From Pseudomonadota bacterium (GTDB lineage Bacteria > Pseudomonadota > Gammaproteobacteria > Burkholderiales > Burkholderiaceae_C), in the NCBI GenBank assembly GCA_020161065.1, contig JAIUPH010000039.1, forward strand, positions 62,001-126,000: a stretch of DNA of 64,000 bases. Reading direction: 5' to 3'. The notes beneath the pieces were generated by a model. It did no database searches, was not told where the DNA came from, and worked only from the letters and a program-made list of their open reading frames with translations. Both the position numbers and the translations under genes were made by a program. Positions 1 through 7,826 of the stretch are shown here, piece by piece; position 1 is the stretch's first letter, and each line of letters starts with the position of its first letter.

Positions 1-1067
1 TTCTGCACCGCGATCGAGCGCCCGGCGCCCATCAGGTTGTGGCCGCGGTGCTGCAGCAGCGCGTTCATCGGCACGATCAGGAAGCCGCACAGCGCGCCCA
101 GCAGCACCAGGAAGGGCGCGGCCACCCACACGTTGGTGATGACGTTGAGCCCGATCATCAGAAAGCCCACCGCGATGGCCAGCGGCAGCACGCGCGTGGC
201 CTTGTCGAGCTTCATCGTCGCCGACGCGGTGACCGCGCCGATCACCGAGCCGATGATCACCACCCCGGCCAGGCCCGAGGCCTGCGTGGTGGTGTAGCCC
301 AGCGCCGCCGCGGCCCAGGCGAAGACGATCAGCCGCAGGTTGCCGAAGATGCCCCACAGCAGCGTGGTGGTGGCCAGCGTGATCTGGCCCAGGCGGTCGG
401 CCCACAGCCGCGCGTTGCAGTGCGAGAAGTCGCGCACCATCGCCGCCACGCCGCCGGTCATCGGCTGCAGCGGCGCGTCGGTGCGCGGGATGTAGAGGTT
501 GAAGATCGCGGCGATCACGTAGATGAAGACGATCACCGAGATCGCGGCCTCGGGCGGCGTGTCGATGCCGGTGTCGATCCAGGGCAGGTCGAAGCCCAGC
601 AGCATCGGCGCCAGCTTCGGGCCGACCAACTGGCCGCCGAGCACGAAGCCCAGGATGATGGACGCGACCGTCAGCCCTTCGATCCAGCCGTTGCCCTTGA
701 CCAGTTGCGACGGCGGCAGCAGCTCGGTCAGGATGCCGTACTTGGCCGGCGAATACGCCGCGGCGCCCAGCCCCACCACCGCGTAGGACAGCAGCGGGTG
801 GCTGCCGAACAGCATCATCAGGCAGCCCACGACCTTGATCGTGTTCGAGATGAACATGACCGTGCCCTTGGGCATGCTGTCGGCGATGGCGCCGACGAAA
901 GGCGCCAGCACCACGTAGAACAGCGCGAACATCGGCGCCAGCGCCGGCGTCTGCCACGACGGGGCATGGTTCAAGCGCAGCAGCTCGACGGCAGCCACCA
1001 GCAACGCGCTGTCGGCCAGCGAGCTGAAGAACTGCGCCGACATGATGGTCGAGAAGCCTTTTTTCAT
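1..1067 (-). CDS. lplT: Lysophospholipid transporter LplT, partial (MFS)
   Basis: Inner-membrane major facilitator protein expected to flip lysophospholipids back across the inner membrane for re-acylation. About 355 residues are visible and the C-terminus runs off the left edge of the window. The protein starts MKKGFSTIMSAQFFSSLADS, typical of LplT, with the ATG read from 1067 downwards. Many hydrophobic helices follow, with the segment FSPAKYG-like AYSPAKYGILTELLPP around residue 100, a hallmark of this subfamily. It is divergent from alr with a 129-bp gap, an arrangement I recall as common in Burkholderiales. The family call rests on sequence pattern; the substrate is inferred from the family. 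Confidence 0.88.
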   Translation of the reverse strand, partial: MKKGFSTIMSAQFFSSLADSALLVAAVELLRLNHAPSWQTPALAPMFALFYVVLAPFVGAIADSMPKGTVMFISNTIKVVGCLMMLFGSHPLLSYAVVGLGAAAYSPAKYGILTELLPPSQLVKGNGWIEGLTVASIILGFVLGGQLVGPKLAPMLLGFDLPWIDTGIDTPPEAAISVIVFIYVIAAIFNLYIPRTDAPLQPMTGGVAAMVRDFSHCNARLWADRLGQITLATTTLLWGIFGNLRLIVFAWAAAALGYTTTQASGLAGVVIIGSVIGAVTASATMKLDKATRVLPLAIAVGFLMIGLNVITNVWVAAPFLVLLGALCGFLIVPMNALLQHRGHNLMGAGRSIAVQ

Positions 1068-1181
1068 TGTCTCGCGCGCGCTGCGGCACCCCCCGCATGC
1101 GGCCGGCGCTACTGTCTCCGTCTGGAAGGCGGCGGTTTATAGCATGGGGGTCGGGGCCGACCCCGGCGCGCGAGGCGCTGG

Positions 1182-1187
1182 CAGAAT
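1182..1187 (+). promoter_or_regulatory. Candidate -10 element for alr (near-leaderless)
   Basis: CAGAAT lies 9 nt before the alr ATG, so transcription would begin at or just before the start codon. No ribosome binding site is visible between it and the ATG. No convincing -35 hexamer is seen. Confidence 0.35.
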
Positions 1188-1196
1188 GCCGCGGCC

Positions 1197-2306
1197 ATGC
1201 CCCGTCCGATCGAAGCGCTGATCCATTCCGCGGCCCTGGCCGGCAACCTGGCCCGCGCGCGCGCCGCCGCGCCCGACGCCAAGGTGTGGGCCGTGGTCAA
1301 GGCCAACGCCTACGGCCACGGCATCGAGCGCGTCTACGAAGCCTTGCGCGGCGCCGACGGTTTTGCGCTGCTCGACCTGGCCGAGGCCGAGCGCATCCGC
1401 GCCCTCGGCTGGCGCGGCCCGGTGCTGCTGCTCGAAGGCTGCTTCGAACCGCGCGACCTGGAGCTGTGCTCGCGCCTGGACTTGTGGCACGCGGTGCATT
1501 GCGACGCGCAGATCGACTGGCTGGCCGTGCACAAGACGCACAAGCCGCACCGCGTGTTCCTGAAGATGAACAGCGGCATGAACCGCCTGGGCTTCACGCC
1601 GGCGGCCTACCGCGCCGCCTGGGCGCGGCTGAACGCGCTGCCGCAGGTCGACGAGATCTCGCTGATGACGCACTTCAGCGACGCCGATGGCCTGCGCGGC
1701 ATCGCCCACCAGTTGGCCGCCTTCGAGGCCGCCGTGCAGGACCTGCCGGGCGAGCGCAGCCTGGCCAACAGCGCGGCCATCCTGCGCCACGCGACGGCCG
1801 GCGACGGCCGCGCGGCCGTCCACCACGACTGGGTGCGCGCCGGCATCCTGGTCTACGGCAGCGCGCCCGACTTCCCCGAGCACGACATCGCCCACTGGGC
1901 CTTGCGGCCGGCGATGACGCTGCGCTCGCGGCTGATCGGCGTGCAGCCGCTGGAACGCGGCGACGCGGTCGGCTACGGCAGCAGCTTCACGGCGCCGGGG
2001 CCGATGCGCATCGGCATCGTCGCCTGCGGCTATGCCGACGGCTACCCGCGCCACGCCGCCAGCGGCACGCCGGTGCTGGTGGACGGCGTGCGCACGCGCA
2101 CGGTCGGCCGCGTGTCGATGGACATGCTGGCGGTCGACCTCACGGCGCTGCCGCAGGCCGGCCTCGGCAGCGAGGTCACGTTGTGGGGCCAGGGCCCGGG
2201 CGGCAGCCGGCTGGCGATCGACGACGTGGCGCAGGCCGCCGCGACGATCGGCTACGAACTGATGTGTGCACTGGCCCAGCGGGTGCCGGTGCGTCTGGTC
2301 GTCTGA
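1197..2306 (+). CDS. alr: Alanine racemase
   Basis: PLP enzyme converting L-alanine to D-alanine for peptidoglycan. It has 369 residues, normal for the family. The PLP lysine is K35 in [10 protein letters not shown] and the second catalytic base is Y260 in DAVGYGSSF. The PLP-phosphate-binding segment [10 protein letters not shown] and the substrate-side segment [11 protein letters not shown] are also present. The ATG is chosen because it places K35 where the family has it. radA follows after a small membrane gene. There is no Shine-Dalgarno sequence and a -10-like hexamer sits just upstream, so a leaderless message is possible. alr and dadX cannot be separated by sequence alone; I use alr because no dadA is adjacent. 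Confidence 0.95.
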   Translation: MPRPIEALIHSAALAGNLARARAAAPDAKVWAVVKANAYGHGIERVYEALRGADGFALLDLAEAERIRALGWRGPVLLLEGCFEPRDLELCSRLDLWHAVHCDAQIDWLAVHKTHKPHRVFLKMNSGMNRLGFTPAAYRAAWARLNALPQVDEISLMTHFSDADGLRGIAHQLAAFEAAVQDLPGERSLANSAAILRHATAGDGRAAVHHDWVRAGILVYGSAPDFPEHDIAHWALRPAMTLRSRLIGVQPLERGDAVGYGSSFTAPGPMRIGIVACGYADGYPRHAASGTPVLVDGVRTRTVGRVSMDMLAVDLTALPQAGLGSEVTLWGQGPGGSRLAIDDVAQAAATIGYELMCALAQRVPVRLVV

Positions 2307-2342
2307 TCCACCCGCCAACCGCCAACGTTCGAGGAGAGCTTC

Positions 2343-2600
2343 ATGCACTACGTCTGGATGGCCATCGTCGGCCTGATCGTCGGCGCCATCGCGCGCTTCC
2401 TGCTGCCGGGCGAGCAGAAGATGGGCTGGATCCTGACCAGCCTGCTGGGCATCGCCGGCTCGCTGATCGCCGGCTTCATCGGCCAGGCCATGGGCTGGTA
2501 CGCGCCGGGCCAGCCGGCGGGCTGGATCGCCTCGGTGATCGGTGCCATCGTGCTGCTGTTCATCGTGCAGAAGCTGCGCGGCAGCGGCAGTTCCGTCTGA
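2343..2600 (+). CDS. GlsB/YeaQ/YmgE-family small membrane protein
   Basis: An 85-residue integral membrane protein of the transglycosylase-associated (GlsB/YeaQ/YmgE) family, function unknown, often stress-linked. Three hydrophobic segments are visible: about 4-22, 29-47 and 57-76. Glycine-rich turns (GLIVGAIARFLLPGEQKMGW, then SLLGIAGSLIAGFIG) match the family pattern. GAGGAGAG just before the ATG is a good ribosome binding site. It sits between alr and radA on the same strand, with short gaps to both. The family name is historical and does not imply transglycosylase activity. Confidence 0.85.
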   Translation: MHYVWMAIVGLIVGAIARFLLPGEQKMGWILTSLLGIAGSLIAGFIGQAMGWYAPGQPAGWIASVIGAIVLLFIVQKLRGSGSSV

Positions 2601-2619
2601 CGGCTTAGACCCCGAGCGG

Positions 2620-3984
2620 ATGGCGGGCAAGTCGGTCTACACCTGCCGCGACTGCGGCGGCACCAGCCCCAAGTGGCTGGGCAAGTGCCCGCACTGCGGC
2701 GCCTGGAACACGCTGGACGAAGGGCCGGCGGAAGCCGCCGGCGGCAGCGCCAAGAACCGCTTCCAGGCGCTGGCGCGCAGCCAGCCGGTGGCCACGCTCA
2801 GCGAGATCGACGCCGCCGAGGTGGCGCGCACGCCCACCGGCCAGGAGGAGCTGGACCGCGTGCTCGGCGGCGGCATCGTGCCCGGCGGCGTGGTGCTGAT
2901 CGGCGGCGACCCCGGCATCGGCAAGAGCACGCTGCTGCTGCAGGCGCTGGACGCGCTGTCGGCGCAAATGAAGGTGCTCTACGTCACCGGCGAGGAAAGC
3001 GGCGCCCAGGTGGCCTTGCGCGCGCGCCGCCTGGGCCTGGCCGGCACGGGCGTGCGCGTGCAGGCCGAGATCCAGCTCGAACGCATCCTCGCCACGCTGG
3101 ACGCCGAGCGCCCGGCGTTCTGCGTGATCGACTCGATTCAAACCTTGTACAGCGAGCAGCTCAGCTCGGCCCCCGGCTCGGTGGCCCAGGTGCGCGAATG
3201 CGCCGCGCAGCTGACGCGCGCGGCCAAGACCAGCGGCTGTGCGATGGTGCTGGTCGGCCACGTCACGAAAGAAGGCGCGCTGGCCGGCCCGCGCGTGCTG
3301 GAGCACATCGTCGACACCGTGCTGTACTTCGAGGGCGACACGCACAGCAGCTTTCGCCTGGTGCGGGCGATCAAGAACCGCTTCGGCGCGGTCAACGAGA
3401 TCGGCGTCTTCGCGATGACCGAGAAGGGCCTGAAGGGCGTCAGCAACCCGAGCGCGATCTTTTTGTCGACGCACGGCGCGCCGGTGCCGGGCTCTTGCGT
3501 GCTGGTCACGCTGGAAGGCACGCGGCCGCTGCTGGTGGAGGTGCAGGCGCTGGTCGACAGCGGCGGCGCCAGCCCGCGGCGGCTGTCGGTCGGCCTCGAC
3601 CGCGACCGCCTGGCCATGCTGCTGGCCGTGCTGCACCGCCACGCCGGCGTGGCCTGCATGGACCAGGACGTGTTCGTCAACGCCGTGGGCGGCGTGCGCA
3701 TCGCCGAGCCGGCGGCCGACCTGGCGGTGCTGCTGGCCATCCAGAGCAGCCTGCGCGGCCGGCCGCTGCCGCGCGGCTTCATCGCCTTCGGCGAGGTCGG
3801 CCTGGCCGGCGAGGTGCGCCCCGCGCCGCGCGGCCAGGAGCGCCTGCGCGAAGCGGCCAAGCTCGGCTTCGGCATCGCCGTGGTCCCCAAGGCCAACGCG
3901 CCACGCAAGGCGCTGTTCGAAGGCCTGGAGATCCACGCGGTGGAGCGCATCGAGCAGGCGATGGACGTGGTGCGCGGCTTGTAG
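2620..3984 (+). CDS. radA: DNA repair protein RadA
   Basis: DnaB-like ATPase that helps branch migration in recombinational repair. It has 454 residues. The N-terminal C4 zinc finger has C9, C12, C23 and C26. A RecA-type ATPase follows, with Walker A GGDPGIGKST (K102). The RadA-specific KNRFG motif is at 252-256. The C-terminal third is a Lon-protease-like domain (VGGVRIAEPAADLAVLLA). The reading frame is open upstream to 2542, inside the preceding gene. I chose the ATG at 2620 because it puts the zinc finger at the usual distance from the N-terminus and gives the family length. Confidence 0.96.
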   Translation: MAGKSVYTCRDCGGTSPKWLGKCPHCGAWNTLDEGPAEAAGGSAKNRFQALARSQPVATLSEIDAAEVARTPTGQEELDRVLGGGIVPGGVVLIGGDPGIGKSTLLLQALDALSAQMKVLYVTGEESGAQVALRARRLGLAGTGVRVQAEIQLERILATLDAERPAFCVIDSIQTLYSEQLSSAPGSVAQVRECAAQLTRAAKTSGCAMVLVGHVTKEGALAGPRVLEHIVDTVLYFEGDTHSSFRLVRAIKNRFGAVNEIGVFAMTEKGLKGVSNPSAIFLSTHGAPVPGSCVLVTLEGTRPLLVEVQALVDSGGASPRRLSVGLDRDRLAMLLAVLHRHAGVACMDQDVFVNAVGGVRIAEPAADLAVLLAIQSSLRGRPLPRGFIAFGEVGLAGEVRPAPRGQERLREAAKLGFGIAVVPKANAPRKALFEGLEIHAVERIEQAMDVVRGL

Positions 3985-4105
3985 CGGCGTGTCGCGGCCT
4001 GCAGCCGCCGCCGTCGCGCCGCTTAACATCGCGGCCGCTCTGCCGAGGAAGCTCGTCCATGCGCGCGAACCGTCGATTGCCGCCCCCGTTGTCGAGGCCT
4101 TCCCG

Positions 4106-4516
4106 ATGAACCCCGTCATCGGCTGGGGCCTGGCCGCGCTGGCGCTGGCCGTGGGCTATGCGTCGTACGGCTGGCGCGGCGTCGTGCTGGGCGTCAGCGC
4201 CATCGTCTTCTGGCTGCTGCTGCAGTTCAGCCGCAGCCTGCGCGTGATGCGCAATGCCGCCGGCCGCCCGGTGGGCAGCATCGACAATGCGGTGATGCTG
4301 CATGCCAAGCTGCGCACCGGCATGCGGCTGCTGGAGATCCTGCCGCTGACGCACAGCCTGGGCCAGCGGGTGGCCGACGACCCCGAGACCTTCGTCTGGA
4401 CCGACGGCGGCGGCGACCGCGTGCGCGTGGAATTGCGCAACGGCCGCTGCACCGCGTTCGCGCTGGAGCGTGCCGACGCGGCGGCCGACGGCGGCGCGGC
4501 CGCGGCCGCGCCCTAA
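4106..4516 (+). CDS. Hypothetical membrane protein
   Basis: A 136-residue protein of unknown function. The N-terminal 40 residues form two hydrophobic segments (about 3-17 and 20-37: WGLAALALAVGYASYGW, then GVVLGVSAIVFWLLLQF), followed by a basic stretch FSRSLRVMRNAAGRPVGS and a soluble tail that ends in an Ala-rich run. The frame is open upstream to 3989, but the ATG at 4106 begins directly with the membrane segment. It lies between radA and ilvE on the same strand. Similar small proteins seem common in Burkholderiales, but I cannot name a family. Confidence 0.7.
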   Translation: MNPVIGWGLAALALAVGYASYGWRGVVLGVSAIVFWLLLQFSRSLRVMRNAAGRPVGSIDNAVMLHAKLRTGMRLLEILPLTHSLGQRVADDPETFVWTDGGGDRVRVELRNGRCTAFALERADAAADGGAAAAAP

Positions 4517-4519
4517 AAT
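4514..4519 (+). promoter_or_regulatory. Candidate -10 element for ilvE
   Basis: TAAAAT is followed by CCGCCGC and lies 34 nt before the ilvE ATG. The same TANAATCCGCCGC layout precedes tRNA-Arg and metH in this window. It overlaps the end of the preceding gene and no -35 consensus is visible. Confidence 0.4.
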
Positions 4520-4553
4520 CCGCCGCTTTCCCCCTGTACACCGAGGTAGACCC

Positions 4554-5477
4554 ATGTCGATGTCCGACCGCGACGGCAAGATCTGGATGGACGGCCAGAT
4601 GATCGACTGGCGCGACGCCAGGATCCACGTGCTGACGCACACGCTGCACTACGGCTGCGGCGCCTTCGAAGGCGTGCGCGCCTACAACACGGTGAACGGC
4701 ACCGCCATCTTCCGCCTGCGCGAGCACACCGAGCGCTTGTTCAACAGCGCCAAGATCCTGCGCATGAAGATCCCCTTCAGCTTCGAGCAGGTCTGCCAGG
4801 CGCAGCTCGACGTGGTGAAGGCCAACAAGCTGGAAAGCTGCTACCTGCGCCCGCTGGTGTGGATCGGCGACGAGAAGCTCGGCGTCAGCCCCAAGGGCAA
4901 CACCATCCACCTGATGGTTGCCGCCTGGCCCTGGGGCGCCTATCTCGGCGAAGAGGGGCTGAAGAAGGGCATCCGCGTCAAGACCAGCAGCTACACGCGC
5001 CACCACGTCAACATCACGATGACGCAGGCCAAGGCCGTCAGCAACTACAGCAACAGCATCCTGGCCAACATGGAAGCCACCGAAGACGGCTACGACGAGG
5101 CGCTGCTGCTCGACTCGGCCGGCTTCGTCTCCGAAGGCGCCGGCGAGAACATCTTCATCATCAAGGACGGCGTGGTCTACACGCCCGACCTGTCGGCCGG
5201 CGCGCTGAACGGCATCACGCGCAAGACGGTCACCGCGATCTGCGCCGACCTCGGCCTGAAGCTGGTGGAAAAGCGCATCACGCGCGACGAGGTCTACATC
5301 GCCGACGAGGCCTTCTTCACCGGCACCGCGGCCGAGGTGACGCCGATCCGCGAACTCGACCGCGTGCCCATCGGCGCCGGCCAGCGCGGCCCGGTGACCG
5401 AGAAGATCCAGGCCGCCTTCTTCGACATCGTCAACGGCCGCAACCCCAAGTACGCCGAATGGCTGACCAAGGTCTGA
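4554..5477 (+). CDS. ilvE: Branched-chain amino-acid aminotransferase
   Basis: PLP-dependent transaminase interconverting valine, leucine and isoleucine with their 2-oxo acids. It has 307 residues, the usual class IV length. The PLP lysine is K160 in MTQAKAVSNYSNS. The class IV signature covers LLLDSAGFVSEGAGENIFII. R and Y residues in YLRPLVWIGDEKLG fit the branched-chain type. The frame is open upstream to 4470. The ATG at 4554 is chosen because CCGAGGTAGACCC gives a ribosome binding site and MSMSDRDGKIWMDG is the conserved N-terminus. A zinc-finger protein gene follows 8 nt downstream, so the two are probably co-transcribed. Confidence 0.95.
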   Translation: MSMSDRDGKIWMDGQMIDWRDARIHVLTHTLHYGCGAFEGVRAYNTVNGTAIFRLREHTERLFNSAKILRMKIPFSFEQVCQAQLDVVKANKLESCYLRPLVWIGDEKLGVSPKGNTIHLMVAAWPWGAYLGEEGLKKGIRVKTSSYTRHHVNITMTQAKAVSNYSNSILANMEATEDGYDEALLLDSAGFVSEGAGENIFIIKDGVVYTPDLSAGALNGITRKTVTAICADLGLKLVEKRITRDEVYIADEAFFTGTAAEVTPIRELDRVPIGAGQRGPVTEKIQAAFFDIVNGRNPKYAEWLTKV

Positions 5478-5485
5478 GGCATCCG

Positions 5486-5707
5486 ATGAGCGCAACGAGC
5501 CCGATGAGCCAACCCCCCGCCGTCGTCGAACTGACCGCCCGCGAGCTGCACGGCGCCGGCGTCGCCTTCTGCCCCAACCCGGCCATGCCCTTGTGGAGCA
5601 ACCATCCGCGCGTCTACATCGACCTGGCGCATGGCGACGGCAAGTGCCCGTACTGCGGCACCGTCTACCGGCTGAAGGCGGGCGAGAAGCTGGCCTCGGC
5701 GCACTGA
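5486..5707 (+). CDS. CHCC-type zinc-finger domain protein
   Basis: A 73-residue protein with the zinc-finger arrangement of the NDUFS6/YcaR-like CHCC family: C29, H40, C54 and C57, the last two in KCPYCGTVYRL. The domain has the spacing seen in small betaproteobacterial proteins found next to ilvE. The function is unknown; in the mitochondrial homologue the domain belongs to a complex I subunit. It begins 8 nt after the ilvE stop. A second ATG 18 nt downstream (5504) is possible. Confidence 0.85.
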   Translation: MSATSPMSQPPAVVELTARELHGAGVAFCPNPAMPLWSNHPRVYIDLAHGDGKCPYCGTVYRLKAGEKLASAH

Positions 5708-5758
5708 GCGCGGCCGCGCCCGCGCCGCGTCGCCAATGCCCGCGCTGACGTGCGCCGC

Positions 5759-6199
5759 ATGAAGCCGCCCCAGGCCAGCCTGCTGGCCAGCGCCGACGAC
5801 GTGGAGGCGCAGTTCTACGAAGCGCTGCAGCAAGGCGACCTCGCGCGGCTGATGGCGGTGTGGGGCGACGACGACGAGATCGTCTGCGTCCACCCCGGCG
5901 GCGCGCGCGTGGTCGGCGGCGCGGCCATCCGCGCCAGCTTCGAGGCCCTCTTCGGCAACGGCGGCGTGCCCGTCGTGCCCGACCAGGTGCGCCGCCTGCA
6001 GGGTCTGGGCGTCGCCGTGCACCACCTGGTGGAGCGGCTGCGCCTGCCGCCGGGCCAGGGCGCCGAGCAGGCGTTCGTGCTGGCCACCAACGTCTACGTC
6101 AACACCGCGGCCGGCTGGCGGCTGGTGGCGCACCACGCCAGCCCCGGCCGCGCCGAGCCGCCGCCGGCCGTGCAGGAGTGGCCGTCGACCCTGCATTGA
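5759..6199 (+). CDS. SnoaL/NTF2-like domain protein
   Basis: A 146-residue protein with the ketosteroid-isomerase/NTF2-like fold: an N-terminal helix (DDVEAQFYEALQQGDLARLM), then WGDDDEIVCVHPGG, a strand with YVNT and a C-terminal WRLVAHHAS strand. These DUF4440/SnoaL-like proteins usually have no assigned reaction. I chose the ATG at 5759; a GTG in frame at 5750 is an alternative. The next gene overlaps its 3' end. I cannot assign a substrate. Confidence 0.82.
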   Translation: MKPPQASLLASADDVEAQFYEALQQGDLARLMAVWGDDDEIVCVHPGGARVVGGAAIRASFEALFGNGGVPVVPDQVRRLQGLGVAVHHLVERLRLPPGQGAEQAFVLATNVYVNTAAGWRLVAHHASPGRAEPPPAVQEWPSTLH

Positions 6200-7185
6200 C
6201 CGCCGCCGCCCGCGGCACGCTGGCCGACGCGCGCTACCGCGCGCCGCGCTGGCTGCCCGGCGGCAACCTGCAGACCATCTGGCCGGCACTGCTGTCACGG
6301 CGGCCGCCGCCGGTGGCGCTGCGGCGCGAGCGCTGGACCACGCCCGACGGCGACTTCGTCGACGTCGACCTGAACCTTGCCGCCGCCGGCGCGCCGGCGC
6401 TGGTGCTGTTCCACGGCCTCGAAGGTTCGTCGGCCAGCCCTTATGCGCAAGCCTTCGCCGCGCTGGCCGCGGCGCGCGGCTGGTCGGTCGCGCTGCCGCA
6501 CTTCCGCGGCTGCTCGGGCGAGCTCAACCGCGCGCCGCGCGCCTACCACTCGGGCGACCATGAAGAGATCGGCTGGCTGCTGGCGCGCCTGCGCGAGCGC
6601 TTCGCGCTGCCGCTGCTGGCCGCCGGCGTCTCGCTGGGCGGCAACGCCTTGCTGCGCTGGGCCGGCGAGGCCGGCGCCGGCGCGCCGGCGCTGGTGCGCG
6701 CGGTGGCCGCCATCTCGGCGCCGCTGGACCTGGCGGCCGCCGGCGCCGCCATCGACCGCGGCTTCAACCGCCTGGCCTATGCGCGGCTGTTCCTGTCGAC
6801 GATGAAGCCCAAGGCGCTGGCCAAGTGGCAGCAGCACCCGGGGCTGTTCGACCGCGAGCGCGTGCGCGCCGCGCGCACCATCTTCGCCTTCGACGATGCC
6901 TTCACCGCGCCGCTGCACGGCTTTGCCGGCGCCGCCGACTACTGGGCGCGCGCCTCGGCCAAGCCGCACCTGGCGCGCATCCGCGTGCCGGCGCTGGCGC
7001 TCAACGCGCGCAACGACCCCTTCGTGCCCGCCGCCTCGCTGCCCACCGCCGGCGAAGCCGGCCCGCGCCTGACGCTGTGGCAGCCGGCGCATGGCGGGCA
7101 TTGCGGTTTTCCGGCCGGGGGCTTTCCGGGCCATGTGATGGCCATGCCGATGGCCGTGTGCGACTGGTTCGCACGGCAGCCCTGA
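6178..7185 (+). CDS. YheT-family alpha/beta hydrolase
   Basis: Alpha/beta hydrolase of the YheT/EMB8 group, about 335 residues. The N-terminus YRAPRWLPGGNLQTIWPALL is diagnostic for this group. The nucleophile is S152 in GVSLGGN. The oxyanion region is LFHGLEGSSASPYAQ, the acid residue is probably in NARNDPFVP, and the His is in GGHCGFP. The start is uncertain. The GTG at 6178 overlaps the upstream gene by 22 nt, and a TTG at 6196 is also possible; no ATG is suitably placed. The physiological ester or thioester substrate is not known. Confidence 0.9.
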   Translation: MAVDPALTAAARGTLADARYRAPRWLPGGNLQTIWPALLSRRPPPVALRRERWTTPDGDFVDVDLNLAAAGAPALVLFHGLEGSSASPYAQAFAALAAARGWSVALPHFRGCSGELNRAPRAYHSGDHEEIGWLLARLRERFALPLLAAGVSLGGNALLRWAGEAGAGAPALVRAVAAISAPLDLAAAGAAIDRGFNRLAYARLFLSTMKPKALAKWQQHPGLFDRERVRAARTIFAFDDAFTAPLHGFAGAADYWARASAKPHLARIRVPALALNARNDPFVPAASLPTAGEAGPRLTLWQPAHGGHCGFPAGGFPGHVMAMPMAVCDWFARQP

Positions 7186-7206
7186 AGCGCCGACAATCGG
7201 CAGCCC

Positions 7207-7755
7207 ATGGACGAGATCGTCGAAGCCGCGCTGCGCAAGTGGCCCAACGTGCCGCACTGCTACGGCTGGCTGGCGCTGGACGCGCGCGGCGACTGGTACA
7301 TGCGCGACGACCGCATCCAGGCCGCAGGGCCGTTCCCGCAGGTCAAGGGCAGCGTGATCCGGCACGACAAGCTGCTGGGCTTCATCCAGCGCAACTACGC
7401 CGCCGACGGCGACGGCGCCTGGTACTTCCAGAACGGCCCGCAGCGCGTCTACGTCGAGCTGGAAGCCGCGCCCTGGGTCTGGCGGCTCGACGGCCAGGGT
7501 CGCCTCGACAGCCACACCGGCCGCGCGGCGCAGGCCGCCGGCGCCTGGCTGGACGATCGCGGCCGGCTGTTCCTGGACACCGACATCGGCTTCGGCCTGG
7601 TGCACAGCCTGGACATGGGCGCGGCCGCCGATGCCTTGCAGGCCGGCGCCTGGCCGCTGCAGGAACTGACCTTTGCCGAGATGCCGGCGCGCTTCGGCTA
7701 TCGGCTGCGGCCGCAGCCGGCGGCCGCGTCCGACGCGCGCGCCGCGCGTTCCTAG
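7207..7755 (+). CDS. Conserved hypothetical protein (Burkholderiales DUF)
   Basis: A 182-residue soluble protein of unknown function. I recognise the pattern MDEIV..ALRKWPNVPHCYGWL, then WYMRDDR and WYFQNGPQRVYVELE, as a conserved Burkholderiales family carried under a DUF name (DUF2944 or DUF2946; I am not sure which). It is rich in Trp and aromatic residues, with no signal peptide and no membrane segment. A GACAAT hexamer lies 9 nt before the ATG, which suggests a leaderless message. It lies between a hydrolase and a large regulator. Confidence 0.8.
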   Translation: MDEIVEAALRKWPNVPHCYGWLALDARGDWYMRDDRIQAAGPFPQVKGSVIRHDKLLGFIQRNYAADGDGAWYFQNGPQRVYVELEAAPWVWRLDGQGRLDSHTGRAAQAAGAWLDDRGRLFLDTDIGFGLVHSLDMGAAADALQAGAWPLQELTFAEMPARFGYRLRPQPAAASDARAARS

Positions 7756-7826
7756 CCGCGGGCCCGACCGCGGCGCGGCCGGCGTTCGGGCGCGACCGCG
7801 CGAAAAAGTAAGCGAGGGATTCGTCG